A DNA stretch of 16,176 nucleotides from Rhodoferax sp. UBA4409. GTDB lineage: Bacteria > Pseudomonadota > Gammaproteobacteria > Burkholderiales > Burkholderiaceae_C. Under the pieces are notes generated by a model. The model was not told the origin of the DNA and did not search any database. It saw only the letters and a list, made by a program, of their open reading frames with translations. The DNA lies in NCBI GenBank assembly GCA_002390825.1, contig DGQR01000248.1, forward strand, positions 9,516 through 25,691. Direction: 5' to 3'. Shown piece after piece: positions 6,411 through 13,401 of the stretch. Every line of letters starts with the position of its first letter. Positions within the stretch are counted from its first letter, which is position 1. Made by a program: the position numbers and the translations under genes.

Positions 6411-8579
6411 TCAGTGGATGCGCATGCCGGGCTGGGCGCCGGGCCAGGGGTTGAGGATGTAGATGCCGGGGTTGGCACCTTCATCTGCATGGCTGGCTGC
6501 CATAACCATGCCTTCCGACATGCCGAACTTCATCTTGCGCGGCGCCAGGTTGGCCACCAGCACCGTGAGCTGGCCCACCAGCTCTTCGGGCTTGTACATG
6601 CTGGCGATACCGCTGAACACATTGCGCGTGGTGGGTTGACCCTCGGCGTTCTTCTCGCCCACATCGAGCGTGAGGCGCAGCAGCTTGGTGGAGCCTTCGA
6701 CGGCTTCGCAGTTCACGATCTTGGCAATGCGCAGGTCGATCTTGGCGAAATCGTCAATGCTGATGGTTGGCGCCAAGGCCTCGCCACCGGGTGCATTGGG
6801 GTCAGCAGGTACAGCAGCGGGCGCTGACTTTGCTACCTTTTTAGGAGCTGCTTGCGCATGTTCCGCGGGCGCTAGAGGCTCTTTTGGCTCAAAAAGCGCT
6901 TCCAGCTGCTCGGGGGTAACGCGTTGCATCAGGTGTTGGTAAGGCTGGATGGCTTGCACATCGCCGGCCACGGCCCAGGTGTCCATGGGGCGGCCCACAA
7001 AGCTTTGCACCGCTTGCGCCAAGCCTGGCAGCACAGGTGCCAAGTAACGGCTCAGGGCGTCAAACGCGTTGATCAGCACCGAGCACACTTGGTGCAGTGC
7101 CTCGTTGTTCGCCACGTCTTTGGCCAAGTCCCAGGGTTTGTTCTGGTCCACATAGGCGTTTACCTTGTCGGCCAGGAGCATGACTTCGCGGGTGGCCTTG
7201 CTGTACTCGCGGGCCTCGAAATGGGCGGCCAGCGCGTCAGAGGCACCGCGGATCTCAGCCAGCAGTGCGCCGCCTTGGGTGCCGAAGTTGCTGGTCAGCT
7301 TGCCTTCAAAGCGCTTGGTCAAAAAGCCGGCGGCGCGGGAGGCAATATTGATGAACTTGCCGATCAAATCGCTGTTCACCCGCAACATGAAGTCTTCGGC
7401 ATTGAAGTCAATGTCTTCATTGCGAGCGGAGAGTTTGGCAGCCAGGTAGTAGCGCAGCCATTCGGCGTTCATGCCCAAGCTCAGGTACTTGAGCGGGTCC
7501 AGACCGGTGCCGCGGCTCTTGCTCATCTTCTCGCCGTTGTTCACGGTCAGGAAGCCGTGCACGAACACGTTGTTCGGCGTCTTGCGGCCGCTGAACTTCA
7601 GCATGGCGGGCCAGAACAGGGTGTGGAAGGTAACGATGTCTTTGCCGATGAAGTGGTACTGCTCGGTGTCACTTGCTGCCATGTATTCGTCAAAGCTGCG
7701 GGTATCGCCGTGCTTGGCCTTGGGGCCGCCTTTGTCGAACCAGTTTTTGAGCGACGCTAGGTAGCCCACGGGCGCGTCCAGCCACACATAGAAGTACTTG
7801 CCCGGCGCATCGGGAATCTCGATGCCAAAGTAAGGTGCATCGCGACTGATATCCCAGTCGCCCAGGCCTTCGCTTTGGGTCCCATCGGGGTTGGTGCGGA
7901 CGCTGAACCACTCTTTGATTTTGTTGGCCACCTCGGGCTGCAGCTTGCCGTCTTGCGTCCAGTTCTCCAGAAACTCCACACAGCGTGGGTCGGAGAGCTT
8001 GAAGAAGTAGTGCTCAGAATTCTTGAGCTCGGGCTTGGCGCCGGAGAGGGCCGAGAACGGGTTGATCAGGTCGGTGGGCGCGTAGACCGAGCCGCACACT
8101 TCGCAGTTGTCGCCGTACTGGTCTTTGGCGTGGCACTTGGCGCACTCGCCTTTGATGTAGCGGTCCGGCAAAAACATGTTCTTCTCGGGGTCGAAGAACT
8201 GCTCGATGGTGCGCACTTCAATCAAGCTGCCATCGGCGCGGTCGCGCAGGTCGCGGTAAATCTGGCGGGCCAGCTCGGTGTTTTCAGGCGAGTGGGTGCT
8301 GTGCCAGTTGTCAAAGCTGATGTGAAAGCCATCCAGGTACTGCTTGCGGCCGGCGGCGATGTTGGCCACGAACTGCTCGGGCGTCACGCCGGCCTTTTCA
8401 GCCGCAATCATGATCGGCGCGCCGTGGGTGTCGTCTGCTCCCACAAAGTTCACCGCATTGCCCTGCATGCGCTGGTACCGCACCCAGATGTCGGCCTGGA
8501 TGTATTCCATGATGTGACCGATATGGAAGTTGCCGTTGGCGTAGGGGAGGGCGGTGGTAACGAATAGTTGGCGGGGCAT
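6411..8579 (-). CDS. metG: Methionyl-tRNA synthetase
   Basis: A class I aminoacyl-tRNA synthetase of 722 residues that charges initiator and elongator tRNA-Met. Visible motifs in order: HIGH at residues 19-22 (PYANGNFHIGH); a zinc knuckle CAKCHAKDQYGDNCEVCG near 145-163; KMSKS near residue 350; the anticodon-binding helical domain to about residue 560; a linker rich in Ala, Pro and Lys; and a C-terminal Trbp111/EMAP-like tRNA-binding OB domain starting near ISIDDFAKIDLRIAKIV. This is the long, dimeric form, as in E. coli. The linker (about residues 568-583, LAPAEHAQAAPKKVA) is encoded by a full copy of dispersed repeat family 2 (6832-6876). Upstream a TAAAAT -10-like hexamer lies at 8615-8610, without a convincing -35. 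Confidence 0.98.
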   Translation of the reverse strand: MPRQLFVTTALPYANGNFHIGHIMEYIQADIWVRYQRMQGNAVNFVGADDTHGAPIMIAAEKAGVTPEQFVANIAAGRKQYLDGFHISFDNWHSTHSPENTELARQIYRDLRDRADGSLIEVRTIEQFFDPEKNMFLPDRYIKGECAKCHAKDQYGDNCEVCGSVYAPTDLINPFSALSGAKPELKNSEHYFFKLSDPRCVEFLENWTQDGKLQPEVANKIKEWFSVRTNPDGTQSEGLGDWDISRDAPYFGIEIPDAPGKYFYVWLDAPVGYLASLKNWFDKGGPKAKHGDTRSFDEYMAASDTEQYHFIGKDIVTFHTLFWPAMLKFSGRKTPNNVFVHGFLTVNNGEKMSKSRGTGLDPLKYLSLGMNAEWLRYYLAAKLSARNEDIDFNAEDFMLRVNSDLIGKFINIASRAAGFLTKRFEGKLTSNFGTQGGALLAEIRGASDALAAHFEAREYSKATREVMLLADKVNAYVDQNKPWDLAKDVANNEALHQVCSVLINAFDALSRYLAPVLPGLAQAVQSFVGRPMDTWAVAGDVQAIQPYQHLMQRVTPEQLEALFEPKEPLAPAEHAQAAPKKVAKSAPAAVPADPNAPGGEALAPTISIDDFAKIDLRIAKIVNCEAVEGSTKLLRLTLDVGEKNAEGQPTTRNVFSGIASMYKPEELVGQLTVLVANLAPRKMKFGMSEGMVMAASHADEGANPGIYILNPWPGAQPGMRIH
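6832..6876 (-). repeat. Dispersed repeat family 2, full copy inside metG
   Basis: Read on the minus strand: TCTAGCGC, 11 bases, GCGCAAGCAGCT, then the 14-base tail CCTAAAAAGGTAGC. Block order and spacings (11 and 14) are the same as in the copies at 10694 and 14532. The tail can fold as GCT-CCT-loop-AGG-AGC. It is in frame with metG and encodes the linker before the C-terminal tRNA-binding domain. Confidence 0.75.
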
Positions 8580-8658
8580 GGGGAATCGACTTTCACAGAG
8601 GAACCGGTGATTTTAGTCGGGGCGGGGATGGCCGTTGTGCATCCATGTTTTGTGGTGG

Positions 8659-8746
8659 GATCAGGCGGGCCGGACGCTTTGCTACGTGTCCCCCGGCCTT
8701 CGGCCTCCTCCTTGACCTACGCAAAACGCCCAGCCCGCCTGATCCT
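8659..8746. repeat. Repeat family 1, copy A: nested inverted repeat between metG and the patatin gene
   Basis: Outer arms 8659-8683 and 8722-8746 pair at 22 of 25 positions. Inside, a small hairpin GGCC-TTC-GGCC (8696-8706) is flanked by CGTGTCCCCC (8686-8695) and TCCTCCTTGACCT (8707-8719). On the minus strand these flanks read AGGTCAAGGAGGA and GGGGGACACG, identical to the flanks in copy B at 9751-9763 and 9780-9789. The AAGGAGG in it is a perfect anti-16S sequence but is followed by a hairpin, not by a gene. It lies between two divergent genes, so it is not a simple terminator. Confidence 0.75.
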
Positions 8747-8769
8747 GCGGGGTGGCAATGGCGCAAACC

Positions 8770-8775
8770 TACAAT
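8770..8775 (+). promoter_or_regulatory. Possible -10 element of the patatin gene
   Basis: TACAAT matches TATAAT at 5 of 6 positions, and a +1 near 8782 would leave a 23-base leader before the ATG at 8805. No recognisable -35 is found at the correct distance, so this is weak. Confidence 0.3.
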
Positions 8776-8804
8776 CCGCTGCTTCTCTACTCTTCAAGTC
8801 GCTT

Positions 8805-9686
8805 ATGCACACCATCGCAGCCATCAGCCCTTCCGATTTCGTGTCTAGGACCTTCCATACCGCAGTGTTCGCGGGTGGTGGTAACCGGTGCTGGTGGCAG
8901 GCTGGGGCGGTGGAGCGACTGCGGGATCAGGCGAATTGGCAGGTCAAGCGATTGATCGGGGTAAGTGCGGGCGCGGGTGTGGCGACGGCATTTGCGACAG
9001 GGCGTTTGCAAGAGGCCTTGCAATCCGCTGTGGAGCGCTTCAACAATACGCCCAAAAATATAGTTTGGGCAGACCTGCTGAAAGGTAAACGTCCCTTTGT
9101 GTTGCCGCGCATCTACCCGGACTGGATTGAGAGCTTTTTGCAGGCGACGGATTTGCAGCGCTTGCAACAAGGTTCCCTCAAGGTGGATGTAGCCATTACC
9201 CGCCCAATACCCTATTTGCCCGTGACGCTGTCCACTGCGCTGGCGCTAGCGCTTTATTCCACCGAAAAGTTCTGGCTCAAGACCTTTCACGGCCGGGTGC
9301 CGCATTGGGTGGGGCTGCGGTCCGAGTATCACGATGTGACCGGGTGCGCCCATCTCGAAGACGCCCGAAGCTTGCTTATGGCCTCCGCCGCAGCGGTACC
9401 CATCACGCCCACCCACAAGGTGAACGGGCGTGCCGCGCTGGACGGTGGTTTTTACGACAACGTCCCTTTGTCCCGCGACCGTGCGGATGACGCCGGAACC
9501 TTGGTTCTGTTGACCCGCCATCGCGCGGATCTGCCACTCGCATTTGACATGGGTGGACGCACTTATCTGCAACCCAGCCGCCCCGTCGCCGCTACCAATA
9601 TGGACTGCACCAGTGGCAGCAATGTGCAGAGCACCTATGCCCAGGGGCTTGAGGACATCGGTGCCTGGTTACACAAGGTCAGTTAG
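8805..9686 (+). CDS. Patatin-like lipase/phospholipase
   Basis: A 293-residue patatin-fold acyl hydrolase with the full Ser-Asp dyad set. The oxyanion loop AGGGNRCWWQAG is at residues 23-34, the nucleophile motif GVSAG at 52-56 (Ser54), and the DGG motif at about residue 213 (ALDGGFYDNVP). The oxyanion loop carries an unusual NRCWW insertion-like sequence in place of the usual GxRGxxxxG. There is no signal peptide, so it is probably cytosolic or membrane-associated. The substrate is unknown; patatins cleave acyl esters of phospholipids or related lipids. I chose the ATG at 8805. The frame stays open to 8568, but that extension crosses the nested repeat and the start of metG and is not protein-like. 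No clear ribosome binding site is seen. Repeat family 1 copies flank the gene in opposite orientations. Confidence 0.88.
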   Translation: MHTIAAISPSDFVSRTFHTAVFAGGGNRCWWQAGAVERLRDQANWQVKRLIGVSAGAGVATAFATGRLQEALQSAVERFNNTPKNIVWADLLKGKRPFVLPRIYPDWIESFLQATDLQRLQQGSLKVDVAITRPIPYLPVTLSTALALALYSTEKFWLKTFHGRVPHWVGLRSEYHDVTGCAHLEDARSLLMASAAAVPITPTHKVNGRAALDGGFYDNVPLSRDRADDAGTLVLLTRHRADLPLAFDMGGRTYLQPSRPVAATNMDCTSGSNVQSTYAQGLEDIGAWLHKVS

Positions 9687-9721
9687 TTATTTGAATAGCC
9701 AAGCCAACATTCCCCTACGCA

Positions 9722-9818
9722 GCAGCAGGTTGGGGGTGCGTGCCGCAGCGAGGTCAAGGAGGAGCCCGCTGAAGCGGGCGGGGGACACGAGCGGAGGTAC
9801 GTACCCCCAGCCTGCTGC
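9722..9818. repeat. Repeat family 1, copy B: nested inverted repeat between convergent genes
   Basis: Outer arms 9722-9744 and 9796-9818 pair at 20 of 23 positions, and all three differences are compatible with G-U wobble. The core is AGGTCAAGGAGGA (9751-9763), hairpin GCCCGC-TGAA-GCGGGC (9764-9779), then GGGGGACACG (9780-9789). The two core flanks are identical to copy A, which lies in the opposite orientation. The hairpin and outer arms differ in sequence but still pair. Placed between the patatin and dienoyl-CoA isomerase stop codons, it could also stop transcription in both directions. Confidence 0.75.
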
Positions 9819-9851
9819 GAGCTCAGCAAAGACGCAAGCGCGATAAGAAGC

Positions 9852-10664
9852 TCAGTCCTTAAACACAGGCGAGCGGTTCTGCATATTCGCGGTCATCGCC
9901 TCGGTCAGGTCCTTGCTCATCAGCATGGCGGCGTTCCAAGTAGCGATGTAGTTCAGGCTGTCGGCCACGCTGTGGTCGCGGGCGTAAGTGATCATTTCCT
10001 TGGTCCCGCGGATCGACAGGGGCGACTTGGCTGCGATGGTTGCTGCGATCTCTTGCACCCCGGCGTAGAGCGCCTCGCGGCTCTCAAACACGCTGTTCAC
10101 CAGGCCGATGCTCTTGGCCTCTTCGGCCTCCATTTTTCGACCGGTGTAAGCCAGTTCACGGGTGATGCCATCGCCCACTAGCTTGGGCAAGCGCTGCAGG
10201 GTGCCTACGTCGGCAGTCATGCCGATGTCGATCTCTTTGATTGTGAAAAACGCATCGGCGCTGGCGTAGCGCATGTCGGCGCAGGTCACGAGGTCGATGC
10301 CACCCCCGATGCAGCCGCCATGGATGGCCGCCAACACCGGCTTGCGGCAACGCTCTAGGCTGGTGAGTGTGTCTTGCATGTCCAGAATCATGCGGCGCAG
10401 GCTCTCGCGCATGCGGCCGTCGCACTCGTTGGCAATCTGCGGGCCTATGCCCATCATCATTTGCAGGTCGATGCCCGCGCAAAACAACTTTCCCTCGCCC
10501 AGCAACACCGCCACACGCGCCTCGGGTGTGCGGTCCACCCATTCAAAGGCCTGGCGGATTTCTTGCCACATGGTGGCGTTCATGGCGTTGGCTTTGTCGG
10601 GGCGGTTCAGGCGGATGGTGGCAATGTGCGCGTCCAGCGTGACGTTCAGGGTTTCAAACTCCAT
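9852..10664 (-). CDS. Delta3,5-delta2,4-dienoyl-CoA isomerase (ECH1-type crotonase)
   Basis: A 270-residue crotonase-fold enzyme that most resembles ECH1, which shifts the double bonds of 3,5-dienoyl-CoA to 2,4-dienoyl-CoA during oxidation of unsaturated fatty acids. Three acidic residues line up with rat ECH1 Asp176, Glu196 and Asp204: Asp124 (GGIDLV), Glu144 (KEIDIG) and Asp152 (ADVG), with the same 20- and 8-residue spacing. TADVGTLQRLPKLVG and YARDHSVADSLNYIATWN are also ECH1-like. FCAGIDL is the crotonase oxyanion region. The ribosome binding site AAGGAG is strong, and the leader AGGAGACAC is shared with fadH. It lies downstream of fadH in the same direction; the products fit successive steps. 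A plain enoyl-CoA hydratase is the alternative but less likely. Confidence 0.9.
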   Translation of the reverse strand: MEFETLNVTLDAHIATIRLNRPDKANAMNATMWQEIRQAFEWVDRTPEARVAVLLGEGKLFCAGIDLQMMMGIGPQIANECDGRMRESLRRMILDMQDTLTSLERCRKPVLAAIHGGCIGGGIDLVTCADMRYASADAFFTIKEIDIGMTADVGTLQRLPKLVGDGITRELAYTGRKMEAEEAKSIGLVNSVFESREALYAGVQEIAATIAAKSPLSIRGTKEMITYARDHSVADSLNYIATWNAAMLMSKDLTEAMTANMQNRSPVFKD

Positions 10665-10693
10665 GTGTGTCTCCTTTATGTGCCAAATAGGCC

Positions 10694-10738
10694 GCTAGCG
10701 CAGGTGGAATTTGCGCGAGCAGCTATTATTTTTATAGT
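10694..10738 (+). repeat. Dispersed repeat family 2, full copy between fadH and the isomerase gene
   Basis: GCTAGCGC (10694-10701), 11 bases, GCGCGAGCAGCT (10713-10724), then a 14-base tail ATTATTTTTATAGT whose CTAT and ATAG ends pair. It occupies half of the 91-base gap between the two genes of the fad operon, on the opposite strand to transcription, and could influence processing or relative expression. Confidence 0.75.
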
Positions 10739-10755
10739 GTTTGTGAATCCGAAGC

Positions 10756-13263
10756 TCAGGTCTTGGCCGGCTTCATCATTGCCATGTAGGGTGCCAGGCG
10801 CTTGCCCATCTCGTCGCCTAGAGCCTGCAGGCCACTCATGGGGCGCACCATCACTTCAAAGTCGGTGATCTTGCCCTCGGCATCGAACTGCACCATGTCA
10901 ATGCCCTTGAGCTCTTTGCCGTTCACCTTGGCGCTGAACTCCAGCACCAGGCTCAGGCCGTCGGCGCTGGCCAGTTCGCGGTGGTACTTGAAGTCTTCAA
11001 ACACCTGCACCACGTTGGTCAAGATGACTTGCACCGCCTGCGCGCTGGGGTAGGGCGTGTGCGCCATGGGCGAGCGGAACACGGCCTTGCGGTGCAGGAT
11101 GGTGGGCAGCTCGGCCAGGTTGTTTTCTGCAATCATCTGGTGCCACAGCTTGAGGCTGGCGGCCACCGGTGCGGGCAGGGTTTGGGCCAGCGTGGGCGCT
11201 GCACCTGCTTCTGCCGCTTGGGCGGGCGCAGCGCCAAAGGCCAAAGCCAGTTCGGTGCCTTGCTTGATGGCGCGCTTGGCATCCAGCTCGGCGGCCACAT
11301 CGGCACCGCCGATCAGGTGCACGTTCACGCCTGCGGCTTGCAGCTCAGCCTGCAGCGCGCGCTGCGGGTCCTGGCCCGCGCAGACCACCACGTTGTCTAC
11401 CGGCAGCACCATGTCCTTGTCGCCCACGGTGATGTGCAGGCCGGCATCGTCCACCTTGCGGTAGGTCACGCCGTTGATCATTTCCACTTCGCGGTTCTTG
11501 AGCGACGTGCGGTGAATCCAGCCTGTGGTCTTGCCCAGGCCGTCGCCCACTTTGCTGGTCTTGCGCTGCAGCAGGTAGACCTTGCGAGGTGTCTTATCAA
11601 TGTGCGCGGGCTTCAAGCCACCGGCGCTGGCATATGCAGTGTCCACACCCCATTCGGCAAAGAACTTGGCTTGGTCCAGGCTGGGGCTGGTGCCTTCGTG
11701 CAGCAGGAACTCGGCAGTGTCGAAGCCGATGCCGCCCGCACCAATCAGCGCCACGGTTTTGCCCACGGGCTTTTTGTCGCGCAGCACGTCCAGGTAGCCC
11801 AGCACTTTGGGGTGCTTGATGCCTTCGATCTCGGGCATGCGCGGTGTTACGCCAGTGGCCAGCACCACGTGCTTGAAGCCGGCCGCTGTCAGGTCTTGGG
11901 CGCTGACTTTTTGGTTCAGCTGCAGCTTCACGCCGGTCAGCTCAATCTGCTTGCCGAAGTAGCGCAGCGTCTCGTAAAACTCTTCCTTGCCCGGCACTTG
12001 CTTGGCCACGTTGAATTGGCCGCCGATCTCGTTGGCCGCATCAAACAGCGTCACCTCAAAGCCGCGCTTGGCCGCTTCGGTCGAAAAGGCCAAACCGGCC
12101 GGGCCTGCGCCCACCACCGCAATGCGCTCTTTGCTGGGGGCGGGGCTGTCCACCATCAGGGTCTCGTGACAGGCGCGCGGGTTCACCAGGCAGCTGGTGA
12201 TCTTGCCGCCAAAGGTGTGGTCGAGGCAGGCCTGGTTGCAGCCGATGCAGGTGTTGATCTGGTCGGCTTTGCCCTCGGCCGCCTTTTGAACAAACAGCGG
12301 GTCGGCCAGGAAGGGGCGGGCCATGCTCACCATGTCGGCTTGGCCGCTGCTGAGGATTTGCTCGGCCACTTCAGGCGTGTTGATGCGGTTGGTGGCAATT
12401 AGCGGAATCTTCACCTTGCCTTTGAGCTGCTCGGTGACCCAGGCAAAGGCTGCGCGCGGCACTTTGGTGGCGATGGTGGGAATACGCGCTTCGTGCCAGC
12501 CAATGCCGGTGTTCAAGATGGTGACTCCAGCGGCTTCCAGCGCTTGCGCCAGTTGCACCACTTCTTCTTTGGTAGAGCCGCCTTCCACCAGGTCCAGCAT
12601 GGAGAGGCGGAAGATGATGATGAAGTTGGCGCCCACGCGTGCGCGCGTCTTGCGCACGATCTCTAGCGGGAAGCGGATGCGGTTCTCATAGCTGCCACCC
12701 CACTCGTCGTCGCGCTGGTTGGTTTGCTTGGCAATGAATTCGTTGATCAGGTAGCCCTCAGAACCCATGATCTCCACGCCGTCGTAGCCCGCGCTTTGTG
12801 CCAGGGCAGCAGCGTTGGCGTAATCCTCGATGGTTTGGCCCACCTCTTCAGAAGTCAGCGCATGGGGGCGGAAGGGGCTGATGGGCGCTTTCAGTGCGCT
12901 CGGTGCCACCAATTCGGGGTGGTAGGCATAACGGCCAAAGTGCAGGATCTGCATGCAAATCTTGCCGCCTGCGGCGTGCACGGCGTCGGTCACCACCTTG
13001 TGCTTGTCCGCTTCTTTTTGCGTGGTCATGGCAGCGCCGCCGGGCATAGGGCGGGCGCGGTCATTGGGGGCGATACCGCCGGTCACGATCAGGCCTACAC
13101 CGCCCTTGGCGCGCTCGGCGTAAAAAGCGGCCATGCGGGTGAAACCGTCTTTGGCTTCTTCCAGGCCCACGTGCATGGAGCCCATGAGCACCCGGTTTTT
13201 GAGGGTGGTAAAGCCCAGGTCCAAGGGGGCGAGCATGTGGGGGTAGGTGAGCGTGGCTGTCAT
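10756..13263 (-). CDS. fadH: 2,4-dienoyl-CoA reductase FadH fused to an NTF2/SnoaL-like domain
   Basis: An NADPH-dependent iron-sulfur flavoenzyme that reduces 2,4-dienoyl-CoA to 3-enoyl-CoA. An Old Yellow Enzyme-like FMN barrel spans residues 1 to about 370, with catalytic Tyr171 (GSEGYLINEF) and His257 (GIGWHEAR) matching E. coli FadH. The 4Fe-4S cysteines are Cys339, 342, 346 and 358. FAD and NADPH folds begin at GAGPAG (385-390) and GAGGIG (508-513). The FadH core ends near residue 675, close to E. coli length (about 672). An Ala/Pro linker (677-703) then leads to an extra domain (704-835: LWHQMIAENNLAELP, FRSPMAHTPYPS, EGKITDFEVMVRPMSG) that looks like a free-standing NTF2/SnoaL-like protein. 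The ribosome binding site is AGGAG before ATG 13263. The divergent PadR regulator probably controls it. Confidence 0.95.
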   Translation of the reverse strand: MTATLTYPHMLAPLDLGFTTLKNRVLMGSMHVGLEEAKDGFTRMAAFYAERAKGGVGLIVTGGIAPNDRARPMPGGAAMTTQKEADKHKVVTDAVHAAGGKICMQILHFGRYAYHPELVAPSALKAPISPFRPHALTSEEVGQTIEDYANAAALAQSAGYDGVEIMGSEGYLINEFIAKQTNQRDDEWGGSYENRIRFPLEIVRKTRARVGANFIIIFRLSMLDLVEGGSTKEEVVQLAQALEAAGVTILNTGIGWHEARIPTIATKVPRAAFAWVTEQLKGKVKIPLIATNRINTPEVAEQILSSGQADMVSMARPFLADPLFVQKAAEGKADQINTCIGCNQACLDHTFGGKITSCLVNPRACHETLMVDSPAPSKERIAVVGAGPAGLAFSTEAAKRGFEVTLFDAANEIGGQFNVAKQVPGKEEFYETLRYFGKQIELTGVKLQLNQKVSAQDLTAAGFKHVVLATGVTPRMPEIEGIKHPKVLGYLDVLRDKKPVGKTVALIGAGGIGFDTAEFLLHEGTSPSLDQAKFFAEWGVDTAYASAGGLKPAHIDKTPRKVYLLQRKTSKVGDGLGKTTGWIHRTSLKNREVEMINGVTYRKVDDAGLHITVGDKDMVLPVDNVVVCAGQDPQRALQAELQAAGVNVHLIGGADVAAELDAKRAIKQGTELALAFGAAPAQAAEAGAAPTLAQTLPAPVAASLKLWHQMIAENNLAELPTILHRKAVFRSPMAHTPYPSAQAVQVILTNVVQVFEDFKYHRELASADGLSLVLEFSAKVNGKELKGIDMVQFDAEGKITDFEVMVRPMSGLQALGDEMGKRLAPYMAMMKPAKT

Positions 13264-13318
13264 GGGTGTCTCCTGTTATGTGTTCGGGTGGCCGGCCGAT
13301 ACCAAGGCATGCGCGGCT

Positions 13319-13371
13319 ATGCAACCAGTTGCAGTGTAGAAGTCTAGCCAGATTTATGCAACTGGTTGCAT
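13319..13371. promoter_or_regulatory. Two-operator bidirectional control region of fadH and padR
   Basis: Two 16-base palindromes: ATGCAACCAGTTGCAG (13319-13334) and ATGCAACTGGTTGCAT (13356-13371). Each is nearly the reverse complement of the other; centres are 37 bases apart. The second contains TTGCAT on both strands, serving as -35 for both divergent promoters. The first overlaps the fadH -10 and its predicted +1. The divergent PadR protein is the likely ligand, by position. Confidence 0.7.
13333..13361 (-). promoter_or_regulatory. fadH promoter
   Basis: On the minus strand TTGCAT (13361-13356), a 17-base spacer and TACACT (13338-13333). The predicted +1 near 13326 falls on the centre of operator 1 and leaves a leader of about 60 bases with the AGGAG ribosome binding site. 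The hexamers are only moderate matches. Confidence 0.45.
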
Positions 13372-13394
13372 AGTTAGAGTGCTGCCCTTAGACT
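13366..13394 (+). promoter_or_regulatory. padR promoter, possibly giving a leaderless mRNA
   Basis: TTGCAT (13366-13371), a 17-base spacer and TAGACT (13389-13394). The predicted +1 is 13401-13402, at the ATG itself, which has no Shine-Dalgarno sequence. The hexamers are moderate matches to the sigma-70 consensus. Confidence 0.45.
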
Positions 13395-13401
13395 CGCCCG
13401 C

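Noticed and set aside
4157..6454. Long plus-strand open frames opposite nadB and the yoaK-like gene (377 and 381 codons)
   Set aside because: They are antisense to clear protein families, have low-complexity His/Gly/Gln/Ala composition typical of high-GC shadow frames, and match no known protein.
8568..8804. Upstream extension of the patatin gene
   Set aside because: The added sequence is the nested repeat copy A and the metG start region read as protein; homology begins after the ATG at 8805.
8659..9818. Composite transposon around the patatin gene
   Set aside because: There is no transposase, no target-site duplication could be identified, and the flanking copies share only short core segments.
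10981..12402. 473-codon plus-strand open frame opposite fadH
   Set aside because: It is a shadow of fadH; the composition is rich in His, Leu, Gly and Gln and no domain is recognisable.
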